Assembly (NCBI RefSeq): GCF_000002425.4
Contig: NC_037259.1
Location: 2,756,381 to 2,820,380, forward strand
Source: Physcomitrium patens
Lineage: Eukaryota > Streptophyta > Bryopsida > Funariales > Funariaceae
Reading direction: 5' to 3'
DNA: 64,000 nucleotides
A program made the position numbers and the translations under genes. The notes under the pieces were generated by a model. It was not told the DNA's origin, did no database searches, and was given only the letters and a program-made list of their open reading frames with translations. Below, in pieces: positions 13,301-24,423 of the stretch. How positions within the stretch are numbered: the first letter of the stretch is position 1; each line of letters begins with the position of its first letter.

Positions 13301-14179
13301 ATAAGATTTAAGCTATACGATCCCTATTATAGCCAAACAAACTTATTTTTTGATATATTTTTCTCTTTAGTAATTATGATTCTTATTTTGTAATTGTATT
13401 GTGCTTTTAGAGAATATTGAGTAATATACTTAGGTTCTCTACAATATAAGTATAATCTTTTTTAACAATATTGAATCTTCTTTTGCTCAAGAAAAAAATT
13501 AAAATATACCATATTAATTAGCGTAGTTTTTAACCTTAATAAATGAGTTTTTTAAAACTTAAGAGTTGTTACCATGACTTGACTTGTATTTCTTAAACCA
13601 AATCTTTGTTCTTAGCATCTATCAAAAAGTCAATTATTGCATGCAATGACTTAAGTAATAAATTATTCTAATAAATTTACTTTTGATATTATTAAAAATA
13701 AATATTTGGTATTATCTTTCAATCTATGTTAAAATTGATTGATAAAGACTTTGTTATTCTAATCCATGTTCCAAGAAAGGTTTTGGAAATTATCAACATA
13801 TATAGTGGCTAAATATGATTCTTATTTAATAAATAGGAGTATAATCTTTGTTACTATTTCTTGATTATTTTTTTAAAATGTAGTTGTAAATACTTCTATG
13901 AATAAATTTAAATTATAAAAAAATTATAAATTCTTTTTTATTAAAGATAAAAATCAAAAAGAATAGTTTTAGATAGAAATATACATATAAATCTAACTTG
14001 AATAAATCCATTAAGGTATTGAGAAGGATTCAAACTTAGATAGTGCTTTATTTATTGTAAAAAATCCAAAAAGTTTTGATCTTTTTTATCAAAAAAGTTA
14101 TAATACTTATTTTGGCTTTTCTCACACTAATAGTAAGACTTCTTAGATTCAATTGTAAAGTTGATCTGATTGCGTCTTT

Positions 14180-14432
14180 CAACATGTTGTCATGTAGCTC
14201 CTACTTTAATAACATATATAGAAGTAAGAGTGAAGTCTTCTTTATTCTTGTTAATGCCTTTCTAGTCCTTAGTCTTATTTCAAGACTTTCTAATCTTCTC
14301 GTCTTTGGCAATAGCCATTTTAGTTTAATATTATATTAACTTTCAATGATTCTCTAATCTTTTCAAGAGACACAAGTCTGTATTAATATTTTTATTTTGT
14401 AAGATTCATGTCTTTGCTATAAGTTTAGCATC
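14180..14432 (+). repeat. Truncated gypsy LTR copy (plus orientation)
   Basis: It holds the inner and 3' part of the LTR: the degenerate palindrome at about 14222-14250, then the conserved CTTGTTTCAAGACT-like and AGCCATTTTAGTTTAATATTA-like segments, ending at GATTCATGTCTTTG. The 5' part is missing. It abuts gag-leader sequence of the minus-strand element and forms an inverted pair with the LTR at 14737-15189. Confidence 0.65.
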
Positions 14433-14736
14433 TATAATTTTTCTTATCATTTCTATAAAAAATGAATTTCACAAATTTATAAATCAAATTAGAGGAAGAT
14501 AATCTATAACTTCAAATATTAACTAAACATTTCTACAAAAAAAAAGATAGTATATTCTCATTAATGAAAGAATCAAGGTTATAAAATCAAAAATATAAAT
14601 TTAAAGATCAATAGTTTGTAATTTTTAAAGTACAATAAAGAAAATAGAGTGATCCACTCACTTGTAGAACAAAATAAGAATAATGAATTAACACTTTTAT
14701 CAAACTCTCAAGGACATGAATCACAAAAAATAATCT

Positions 14737-15189
14737 TTTTAATACACTCTTGGATCACTAAAAAAGAATAAATTGTTACTTAAAGATGGTATATTAATAA
14801 GCTAGAATGGCTATTGCTAAAGACAAGAAAACTAGAAACTTTTGAAACAAGACTAAAAACAAAAAAGGCATTGGCAAGAATGAAGAATGCTTCATTCTTG
14901 TATCCATATATATTATCTAACTAGGAGCTATATAGCAATATTCTATATTGAGATCTCAAACACATGTCTCACTTGCAAAATAAGTTTCTTACATGTACAC
15001 CACATGGTCAATATGTGACTAAATTATTGTCCAAGTTCTTAATCTTTTAATCAACTACAAATATATACAAAATTAATATTTGCATCTATAAAACTTCTAA
15101 ATTTTTTTACTACAAGATATTATCAACTCTACTAACATTTATCTTCTATCTAACATTTCTTATCTAAGTAATTAAGTATGTCCATAACA
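14737..15189 (-). repeat. Gypsy 5' LTR of element 1 (minus orientation)
   Basis: On the minus strand this LTR begins at 15189 with TGTTATGGACATA. It has the palindrome at 14900-14875, and ends near GATTCATGTCCTTGAG at about 14737. The sequence after it (14737-14430, minus) matches the leader that follows the 5' LTR of the other element (from about 34945), which identifies this copy as a 5' LTR. Confidence 0.75.
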
Positions 15190-15212
15190 TGTTCTTTTGG
15201 ACCTTTGAGACT

Positions 15213-15365
15213 TGTCTAACTTGCAAGAAATGTATTTTATTTGCAAGACAAGTTGTTAACATGTGCAACATGTGGCCAAGTTGTTGGCCAAGTTTCCAAC
15301 CTATCAATCAATTACAAATATGTATAAAATCAAATCTGCATCTATAAAACTACTTTGTAATATGC
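15213..15365 (-). repeat. Partial gypsy LTR fragment
   Basis: This second, partial copy of the U3 half directly follows the LTR at 14737-15189 and has the same orientation. It shares GTTGGCCAAGTTTCCAACC and ATCAATCAATTACAAATATG with the other copies. Confidence 0.6.
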
Positions 15366-16560
15366 CAATATTTTTAGTAGTTCACTCAAATTAAGAAATA
15401 TATAAAAAAATGAGATGTTAGAGTGTTTATGTATATAATTCTTAATCAATTTAAAACAAATTATGTAATATAGTGTATTTGTGCTAATATCTATGAACTC
15501 CATTATTAGCTTAAGCTTTAAAAAAAATTATAAATTTATTAAGTACATGTTATTGCACACTAATTACCATTTGAAATCAAATTTGAAACAAATGCACGTA
15601 GAGTTAGAACCTTGGATTGGAAGAAATTGTAATAAAATAAAAAATGATAAAAGAAGGATTGATCACATAAGTGTTAGAGCTAAACTACCAATACTTACCC
15701 CAATTTGTGCCAAATTTACCGAATTTATTTTGAAACACTTCTACTGATTAAAAACTCAGAAAAGTCTATATTTCGTTCCTATTATTAGTGTACATGTTCA
15801 TTTGTACTATCAAGTAATTTTGGTTTATTGAAAGATAGTCAATGGTGTTTGACATCACTCACATTAAGAAATATATATATAAAAAAAATATGATGTTATT
15901 TACTTAAATAGTACTTCTCACAACTTTATTCAAAACACAACAAAACTTTCAAATTGACAGTCTTACAATTGGTGGCAAAACCCTTAACTTTTCAAAGAAA
16001 CATTGTGTATTGAAACTCACCCACTTTATTATGCTTCATCTGAGAACATGGACCATTTTCCCAGGCCTCAATTCCAATCCATAATGTGTTTCCTATTGTG
16101 AATGTCGAAACAAACCACTAGGAACAAGGACCATCCTCCCACTTCTAAATACCAATTTTTTAATAACTCTTATTAATAAAGAGCAATTCTCCTTTTGATG
16201 GTGGAAACAAAAATTTGGTGGGCTACTAAATCGATGGTTCAAAAGTTGTTTAAAAAGGTCCAACTTTGGATGGAGCGACAATCAATGCACACAGCTTTGA
16301 ATTGGTAGGTGTGTGGTTTTTCAAAAGACTCATTAAAGAACAAATAAATAATTAAGTAAACAAATAACATTGTTGATGGATTCTGAAGTTGAGCGGCAAT
16401 GAAAAGGGGCCAAGTCAGATTAGCCCTGAGCTGCCGAAGCAAGAGGCAGCCAAGCAAGGGGAGAAGAATTGTGATAATAAAAACAACAACAACTACATCA
16501 ACAACAACAATAATAATAATGATAATGGGGATATGAAGGAAGTAAAATGAAAAAGGTTGG
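15366..16560. other. Intergenic DNA, no gene recognised
   Basis: AT-rich sequence grading into the promoter side of the next gene. An open frame at 15481-15747 (88 codons) and minus-strand frames near 16093-16457 match nothing I know. Short CAA/AAT triplet repeats lie at about 16480-16530. Confidence 0.55.
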
Positions 16561-17798
16561 AAGCTTTTGCTTTCCGGAGAAGCGGCGTTAGCGTTTTGGT
16601 TTTTTCCGCGGCTTTTTAATCTCGGAGGAGAATTGAAGTGGTCTGAACAACAACAAGAGCGTGGTCAAGCGGGCGGGCGGGCGAACGAGCCCACGCGGGG
16701 GTTGGGATGGGTTGAGTTGTGGCGATGGAGGGAAATGGAGCGACAACGATGGCGTGGGGATTGCGGATTCTGCTCCCAGCACAGTGGTGCTGCAACGAAT
16801 TGCCCTGAATTTTTGTACAATTCTTTACCCGTTTAAAATTCGGGAGAGGGGCTGCTGAATCGGAGACTGCAGTAATAGAAAATCTCAGTCGAGAAGCGGC
16901 CGGGCAAGTCGGGGTCTGCGCGGACGCCAGGAGCGCAAAGCAGTTGGCGGCCTAAAAACAGTGTCCCGACAATTGCAAGACGAATACATTTGTGCTGTCT
17001 TCCTGGAATCCCACCCGAGGCCCATCGCTTTCCCTCCGTCGCATCCGGAACGCCGTTGCGAGCGACGGAGAGCGAGGCAATGCGAGGGCCGGGAGCTGGG
17101 GGGGCTGGACTGGTGGTTAGTCTGTTTAGATGCGTCGGATCGAACGCCGTGAGAGGTTCAATCGCGGGCACCGAAAGAGACAAAGAGCGCGTGATGTGAT
17201 CAGGTGGATCAGGTTGCATCGGATCAAGTGGATCAGGGACCCTGTGAAAGGTTGGAGCTTTGCGACTTGCACTTGAGCGAGCGCCGCAGGGGGAGAGATC
17301 GGTCATGTGGGTCGTGGAGGTTGTGGGATGTTCAGGTTGATGATGGTTTCTTTGTGAAGTCTTTCGGAGCGCAGGTTTAGCGGTGACACGGATCGGAGAC
17401 GGGGAAGGAGAAGAAGAAGAAGATCAAGAAGATGTTAGGTCCTTGCAGAGCTGGACGTCAGGATTTGGTTTATTCCTCGTTTATAGGGGATTGCATTCAC
17501 AGATGATTTTTTGGAACGCAGCTTGTTATATGATTCGAAGCGGTTTTGAAGTGGAATATGGTTGGGGAGCACTCTGAAAGGGGGTTGTAACTGCGAACGT
17601 GCGGGAAGGGTTCAGGGTTTTGGGGGATCAGCGGGAAGGGTGGCTATATGATCATCAGACTTGGAAGGATACCTGAGTAGAGTCGACGGAAGATCACAGA
17701 GGAGGTGGGGGACAAGTAGCGAAGGTAGATATTTGTGGCAGGGTTTATGAATTAGGTTGAGGAAATCGAGTTTGCGGGGATGCTGATGATCTAGGATC
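16561..17798 (+). promoter_or_regulatory. Promoter and long 5' leader of the TWD40-1/NPH3 fusion gene
   Basis: A GC-rich block of about 1.2 kb precedes the fusion gene's first ATG. An in-frame TGA lies 12 nt upstream of that ATG (17799), which supports it as the first codon of the long frame. Several overlapping short frames on both strands (for example 16833-17306, minus) have no family resemblance and are typical of GC-rich leaders. The transcription start is not identifiable by eye. Confidence 0.5.
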
Positions 17799-20700
17799 AT
17801 GGTCGCGAAGCCTATGTCGCTGTTGTCGAAGAGTGTTGGCCATGGAGATCGGGTGGTGCCCAGCAGGGACAGGGACGGTAGTGTTAGCAACGGCGGCACC
17901 CGAGCGTCGTCGGTGAAGAAGACGCGTTCGCTTAAAGCTCGCAGTCCGGAGCGAGGGGAAGTAGAGCGAGTCTCGGGAAATGTGAGTAGCACCCCTACCC
18001 CGAGAATCCGGAGCGTAGCCCGTCACATTACCTTGGAACATCAGCAGCTGAATCGTTCGAGGGATGCGGATACAGGGGTGAATGGGTGTCGCCACCCTAC
18101 GTTGGAACATCCGCAGTTGACTCGCTCAAGGGATGCAGAAGCAGGCGTGAAATTTGAGGGCCGCCACATCGCTTCGGACCATCAACAGCATAGTCGGAAC
18201 TCAAAAGACGTAAACTCTACAGGGGGGAAATTTGAGGGTCGGCATACTGCCTCTGAATATCAGCAGCCTAGCCGGAATTCTAGAGAGTCCGTGGATTCAG
18301 GCGGGAGTAAGTTTGAGGGTCGTCACACTTCTTCGGATCATCAGCCGCCTAGTCGCAACTCTAGAGAATCTAACGGTTCAGGTGGGGGTAAATTTGAGGG
18401 TCGGCATGCTGCTTCTGATCATCAGCCGCAGAGTCGCAACTCTAGAGAAACTGGCGATTCAGCGGCGGGTGGACTTGAGGGGCGCCATGTGCCTTCTGGA
18501 CACCATCAATCCAGTCGGAACTCGAAAGATGTGGATTCAGCAGGAGAGAAACCTGAGCTCGACGACTCGATGCCGACTGCCGCGAACAGGCCCTGGGAAA
18601 ACGGAGTGCATCACCCCAGCCTGAATTCGCCGATGATGTTGAGTCTCGGTGGGGGTGTGCAGATGAAGTGGACGGCGACACAGCACCTGGACCTGCAGTC
18701 GGCTTTGCGGTCCGGTTCCCCAGCTGCTCACCCTCATTGCGCGACGTTCCATCCAACCCTGCCGTTGATTGCCGTGGCTGTGGGTAGAAATATCGTCGGT
18801 AAGGTTTATTTTTCTTTTAAGCTCTTTACACCAGGCGCAACTTTACTAAGGCGGCTGGTCACATCATGAACTTGAGGGAGGGGAGGGGATCTGGAGTTTG
18901 TGTGCTCTCTTAACAGAGATGTGAGTTTTTCACGTTGCATTTGTTCAGCTGGTATTGAAACTACGTTCAGCCCGTAACGCGTATTTTTAGTACTCTTGAA
19001 CTTCACGTTCTTACAAATTCTCTGGTATAACCGAGTACGCTAACAGCACCATCTGATAGATGAAAGAATGGATACTAATTTTACGAGTGAGACGAGAGCC
19101 CCATGATATTGCAATCAGAGAATGTCACTTACTCTAGTTACCTTCTGATACCGGAGATTTGCAGTGTGCTGTGGCTCCGCTCATCCTTAGATTTATTATG
19201 GGACTTAGGAAAGTACGGCGTTCAGACTGGTCCATATGTTAGCTATCCCCGTCGATTCGTGTAGTTAAAAATCATTCTGCGCGTGTGCGTATGAATGTGA
19301 GTCTGCTGCATCACGCTGAGATGCGCATGGGCCGTGAGCTTCACTCTCTCTCCTTGGCTCTCCAGGAAAGCCATGCGTCGTTTGAATCGTGGAAGCGAGG
19401 CCTAGTGTAAATCTCTCTTTGAAGTTTTAGATGATAGTTTTTCACTTACAAAAGTTTTAGTTTTTCTGTCGTGCAGATGGTTAGCCGGTATTAATCTATT
19501 CTCTTTGCACACACATATCATTTTCTTTAATAGAATATTAGTCGTTTCTATTCCTTGGAGATGCTAATATAAGTTGGAAAACGATGTTTCGTGCTATGCA
19601 GAGTTCGATGCATTGACAGGGAGTAAGCTTTTGAGCATGGACATTGGAGCAACGGTGGTGCGCATGGCTTACAGTCCCGCTGGAGGTCATGTCATTGTTG
19701 CTGTGCTTGAGGTGAGATAAAAGCGTTCATGGAAAGTTTACATGCCCTCCTCAAGGCTTGCTACTGGCTGTTGTAATGCTTTCTTCAGAATCTAGTTTAT
19801 ACGGTATTTAACTTATTACCAAATCCAATGCTTGAATTGTCTTCTGAAAGACGCTTTGGCGAAATTGCTTTGTCCCGGTGTAGGATTGGACTATCAGGTC
19901 GTGGGATCTGGACACAGAGCAAACACATATACTCTATTCTCCAGCAGATAGGAAGTCTGATAACGCAAACGGAGGCAGTATTGAAGTTCACATAGCACTT
20001 ACACCTCTCAAATCTTGGATTTTTTTTGTTGCTCATCGCCGACTGAGTGTCAATGGTAGGGTTATCCGTGCTCTACAACTGTCATGTTTTCAGTCATTGT
20101 GTCTGTAGAAATGTAAATGGCAGTTGGGATTTTTTGCTACGATCTCATTTCTTCGTTTATGTTGTTTGAAACAGTTGTTGGCACAGACGTTGAGAACGCG
20201 AAGTCTGCTAGTAAAGTAAAGATGGACTTAAAGAGGCCTATAGCCCAACTGGCATGCCACCCTCGGCATCCAGTATTGGTACTGTTCTTTTTCTTGCCGA
20301 CCTGGCACTTTTCAAGTTCAATTTGTAAATCAACCAGAGGCTTCTCAACGGCGTGCTTATATGTTCCTAGTACGCGTTGCTCGCGATTATTCTGCACTAC
20401 TAATCCTTTGGCTGTTTGCATTTCAGTACGTGGCATACTCGGACGGGATAGTACGAGCTTACCACATTCAGAACTTCGCTGTCTTGTATACCTTGCAAAG
20501 TGAGTTTAGACAACTCTGCTGCACGTCTTTCAACTACCTCATTTGCTTGTCCTCTGAAACAGACCTAAACGTCTGCTGTGTGTAGTTTATTTGAAGTTTT
20601 TCTATCCGGGCATGCGTAAGTCGTTTTGTGCTTTTGTTTTCTTTGGGTGGTCACGTTGTGGCATATTTCGATACGGATTGTGTTATCATTCATGCGCGGT

Positions 20701-23700
20701 TCTTTGACATCGTCTTGAGTTCCTTTGCTGGTGATGCAGTCGATCCTGCTGTGAAGTTATTAGGAGCTGGAGCGTTTGCCTTCCATCCAACTTTAGAGTG
20801 GATGTTTGTCGGTGACCGAAGTGGAACTCTTTTGGCGTGGGATGTTTCAGTCCCAAGTCGACCAAGTCTGATTGGCATGTAAGAAAGCCCTGAGGTTGTA
20901 AACCTCCTAATCTGCGAGCCGTTCTGTTCTAGTGGGTTGTAATTCTGTCTTTGAACACAATTAGTAATGTTTGGCTCTTAGAAATGCTTGGAAGCTTGAG
21001 GATCGTGTACTCTCTAAGTTATCTTGGCATTCGACAGCATCTCCACTGGCACAAGTCCGATCGTTTCAGTCTGCTGGCTCGCAATGCTCAACATGGTCGT
21101 TACACTCAATAAGGAAGGATCAGTTCAAGCCTGGCGGACTCGTGTAGCCCCTGATCCAAATAAACCCCATATGCGTGCCAACTTTCTGGAATCTGCAGGT
21201 AATTTCCATGCATGTTGGTTGAGGAATCAGGACCGCCAGTTTATGCAGTGCATCTTAAAGTGTTTTAGAGTCGGCGTGCTTTACACTAAGATTTGATTAC
21301 ATGCATTAACATCTTGGTTGAGTTTGATCCAGGAGTAGACCCTTTGGATATTACCACAATCCTGAGCCAGAATGGCGGGGGCACTCTGCACCCACTTCCG
21401 AGGATTATCGACCTTCTGGTTCATCCGAAGTTCAATCTGACATCACTACTTTTTGCGGTAAGTTGAACTTCAGTCCTTATTGAAGAAGTTGCTGATTTAG
21501 ACGAGTATATCAGTGGACACTACTACATCTTTAAAGAGAGCTGACTCAGTGGGTGCTGTATGCAGAATGCATCAGCTAGTCCTGAGGACACTAGGAGAAG
21601 AGGAGGTGATCGTGCGTCTCGCGATTCGAGAAAACAGCTGATTACGGTGCTTCAGGCGGCTCCAGCGTCGATGATCTGCGTGTGCAGGCTTGCTTCCACA
21701 GAGCTTCAGAGCAATCTGTTGGTGGAGGTGTCCGACTCCCGATTTCATCTCCACAAGGTGATTGTGATTGTGATATAGCTATTCTCATATAGATTCCTTG
21801 AATGAATATCGTCGTCTTTGAGAAAGAATGCTACTGAACTGCTTGAATCTAGCTACTTCGCTCCAGGGCTTTAAAATTTGTATTATTTGTTTGCCTCTCC
21901 GGCAGTTTCCCCTTCTTTCTCGTAGCGGACGACTCAATCGCTTGGTCTTCGAGTCAAGAGACACAAACAAAGACCACATCAAGCTCCCTCAAATGCCAGG
22001 TGGTGCGGAAGCCTTTGAGCTCTGTGTGAAATTCTGCTACGGCATGCCGTTGGAGTTGACCCCACAAAATGTGGCCACGCTTCGGTGCGCAGCCGAGTAC
22101 CTGGAGATGACGGACAGTTTAGAAGATAGAAATCTCGTCTCCAAGACGGAGCACTATCTGAGCTTCGTCATTTTACCATCGTGGAAGGACTCCATTACAG
22201 TATTGCAGTCATGTCAGAGACTACTTCCATGGGCCGAGGAAACGCAAATTGTGAGAAGGACTAGTGAGAGTGTAGCATGGAAGGCTTACACTGATCAGCA
22301 TGGAATCAAGTGGTCGTTCACTAGTACTTCGAATGTGCCGACGACGACGCAGCACATTCCTCATGATTGGTGGGTAGAGGACGTGATCCAGCTGAATTTT
22401 GATGCATTCAAGAAGGTCATGACCGCCGTGACAGCCAAAGGCATGGCGTACACGCTGGTGGGCTCGGCCATAGCTCAATACGGCACACGGTGGATTCCTG
22501 GAGTTGAAAAGAAGATTCGGAAGCATCACCAAGAGCCGAACAGGGAAATTCCAGGATCTTACTTGACCGGTAAAGAGATCGTTCTTCGTGACGCACCGAA
22601 TCATGTCCAGAGCCTGAATCAAGACGAAAATAGAGAGTTGGTGGAAGGTGTGGCAGCCATGTTGCCGCCACAGCAGGACGGTGTTTCCTGTAGCTTCTTG
22701 TTGAGGCTGCTGCGGGCGGCATGCGTGTTTGGTGCTAGCGCTTCTTGCCGGGAAGAGCTGGAGAGGCGAGTGGGTTTGCAGCTGGAGCATGCATCACTTA
22801 GCGATCTTCTCATCCCTTCTTCGCATCCTGCAAGTCAGACGATGTATGATCTCGATGTTATTCAACGCATTCTCGAGCACTTCTTGCTCAAGGTTAGTTG
22901 TCTTCCTCGCATCTTGAATCCTAACCTGCACGCATGTGGTTAAAGGCTTCCCATCAAGTTGTCGTCTTCATCCTATCATGTTCTTGTACTTCAGGATCAA
23001 ACTGGTATGGCTAGTCCTACAATGAGTGTGAAGAATGACAAGCAACTCCACGTTTTCGAGAACGGCGTCAGTAAACCACCGACAACCCCGACTATGAGCA
23101 AAAGCAAAGTCGCTAAGCTCATGGACGCATACCTCGCCGAAGTCGCCAGGGACTCGAATCTTCCGCTGGCGAGATTCCAAAACTTTGCGGAGGCAGTGCC
23201 TCAGTTTTCGCGGGCAACGGATGATGGATTGTACAGAGCTGTCGATACATACCTTAAGGCATGTCCTATTTCGACCTATTTCTATTGCACTATCTCTACT
23301 GCTCTAATGGAAAACCGTTTCTTCGTTACCAACCTTGCTGACCACAGTGACCTTAACGTCACAGCATCGTCTGTGAACAGATGGTGCTTGCTTAGAGTTA
23401 CGGTCTAAAAGAAGACAGGTGCGCTGTCTATTAATCACTACCTATTCCATGGCTGCACAGGCACATCCTACCATGACAGAGCACGAGCGCAAGAAACTGT
23501 GTCGTGTAATGGATTGTCAGCGACTCTCCCTGGAAGCGTGTCTGCACGCTGCACAGAACGAGCGTCTTCCTCTTCGCGTTGTCGTTCAGGTATATAAACC
23601 TTAAGCATTGCGCTCTAGTCAAAATTGTTTGCAAATTGCTGCATTGTCTCCCTTTCAACACTGTTCAGATAAAGCTAAGTGACTCCCTCTCTCTCCCCTT

Positions 23701-24423
23701 TGGTTTTTTTCTTGATGTGGCCTCGCAGGTATTGTTTAGTGAGCAAGTTAAGCTTCGTAATGCAATCACAGGGCACTCTTCCAAGAAGGCATTGCGCGAC
23801 AACCACCAGGTGGAGAACGGCAGCGCGCATGCTTCTGTCCAGGATTCTCAGGTCGGAAGCCAAAGTATTGTTTCTAGACCAGATGACTCAGACGCCACTG
23901 ACGGGCTCTCTCTTCACGAGAGCTGGCTAGCCGCACGGCAGGACATCAAGTACCTTAAACAAGATATGGAGAGAATGAAGGCCAAATACGCCGATCTTGA
24001 ACATGATTACATGACCCAACAGGTGTGCACTATATATCTGTCTCCAAATCAGCAGAGTACATCGATCATTTGTCTTACTAGTCATGCACTAATGCCTTCT
24101 GTGAGCTTTACTGACTGTTGCTGGAACGTGTGTAGGTTGAAAAGAAAGCAAAACCGAAACCGAACTCCTCTTCAGCATGGACGTCAGGGTGGAAGAAGAT
24201 GAGCAGCACTTTGAAGCGTCCCAGCTTATTTCACTCTTCAAAACAAGATTTCGAGTACAATCACAAGGACGACGCTTCCATCGCGCCCACCAATCCCGAA
24301 TCTGGCGACGGCGCACACGATCACTCTTTCACTCCCAGAGTTACCACTGCCGATCAGCGCAGGAGGTCACATTCAGTGACCTCGATAGCATCAGTTCAAA
24401 GATGGAGAAATTCCATCTCATAA
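17799..24423 (+). CDS. NPH3: TWD40-1 beta-propeller fused to a BTB-NPH3 phototropin-signalling adaptor (14 exons, 1345 aa)
   Basis: Exons: 17799-18798, 19602-19711, 19884-20055, 20175-20278, 20427-20499, 20740-20878, 21038-21198, 21333-21457, 21566-21757, 21906-22892, 22995-23258, 23461-23589, 23729-24022, 24136-24423. All phases match and no stop interrupts the frame. Residues 1-288 are a disordered repeat-rich extension. Residues 289-663 match the N-terminus of plant TWD40-1/TTRAY1 ([34 protein letters not shown]), the first beta-propeller of this TPLATE/TSET endocytic subunit. From about residue 664 the protein is NPH3-like: BTB core [33 protein letters not shown], the YLKAHP segment, [18 protein letters not shown], a coiled coil, and the terminal RWRNSIS shared with NPH3 and RPT2. 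NPH3 proteins adapt CUL3 ligases in phototropin signalling. The join lies inside exon 9. One intron is GC-AG. Transcription is inferred, not shown. Confidence 0.85.
18021..18549 (+). repeat. Seven-unit coding tandem repeat in the fusion protein's N-terminal extension
   Basis: Residues about 75-250 contain seven units of 23-27 residues (about 80 nt). The best-conserved units have the form KFEGRH-x-x-SDHQ-x-x-SRNSRE followed by a Ser/Gly-rich spacer. The outer units are more diverged ([17 protein letters not shown] at the start, [15 protein letters not shown] at the end). The repeats are rich in Ser, Arg, His and Gly and probably disordered. I do not recognise the motif. It precedes the methionine (18663, residue 289) that corresponds to the normal start of TWD40-1. 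Confidence 0.85.
18663..21670 (+). other. TWD40-1 (TTRAY1)-derived segment of the fusion gene
   Basis: Residues 289-663 align in order with the start of Arabidopsis TWD40-1. Matches run from [11 protein letters not shown] through [59 protein letters not shown] and TTILSQ-GG to [10 protein letters not shown]. The length, about 375 residues, covers one beta-propeller. TWD40-1 normally continues with a second propeller and an alpha-solenoid; none of that is present here, because the frame turns into NPH3 sequence. The assignment rests on remembered family sequence. Confidence 0.85.
21671..24423 (+). other. BTB-NPH3 segment of the fusion gene
   Basis: Residues 664-1345 (about 680) are close to the usual length of an NPH3/RPT2 protein. 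The BTB fold starts at about 21680; the usual intron after FHLHK is present at 21757. The NPH3 domain follows, including the [15 protein letters not shown] segment with its conserved tyrosine. Then come a coiled coil ([19 protein letters not shown]) and the [12 protein letters not shown] segment. The last residues, RWRNSIS, are the place where 14-3-3 proteins bind phosphorylated Arabidopsis NPH3. Only the short variable N-terminus of a normal NPH3 protein is missing, replaced by the TWD40-1 part. Confidence 0.9.

Larger units (their letters stand above)
8744..15189 (-). mobile_element. Decayed Ty3/gypsy LTR retrotransposon (element 1)
   Basis: This degenerate gypsy element reads on the minus strand. 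The 5' LTR is 15189-14737. Gag capsid traces lie around 13560-13900 and match, segment by segment, the gag of the plus-strand element at 34418-43745. Reverse transcriptase lies at about 12000-12650: recognisable pieces, split by stops, are FVKIKDGLL, LCVDYQEINKITIKNKY and ELLDQL, equivalent to the gypsy [31 protein letters not shown] core. Integrase traces lie around 10450-11200. No open frame survives. Additional LTR pieces of opposite orientation interrupt it at 9849-10345 and 14180-14432. Host silencing followed by C-to-T decay would explain its extreme AT content. Confidence 0.8.

Noticed and set aside
15481..15747. 88-codon frame in AT-rich DNA
   Set aside because: No similarity to known proteins; isolated and next to LTR fragments. 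Possibly transposon debris, but not supportable as a gene.
16833..17306. 157-codon minus-strand frame, proline-rich
   Set aside because: Antisense to the GC-rich leader of the fusion gene; no domain, and overlapping frames exist on the other strand.
17799..24423. Two separate adjacent genes (TWD40-1 fragment and NPH3) rather than a fusion
   Set aside because: No stop, terminator or promoter-like gap lies between them; both halves share exon 9 and all phases match. Transcript data could still overturn this.
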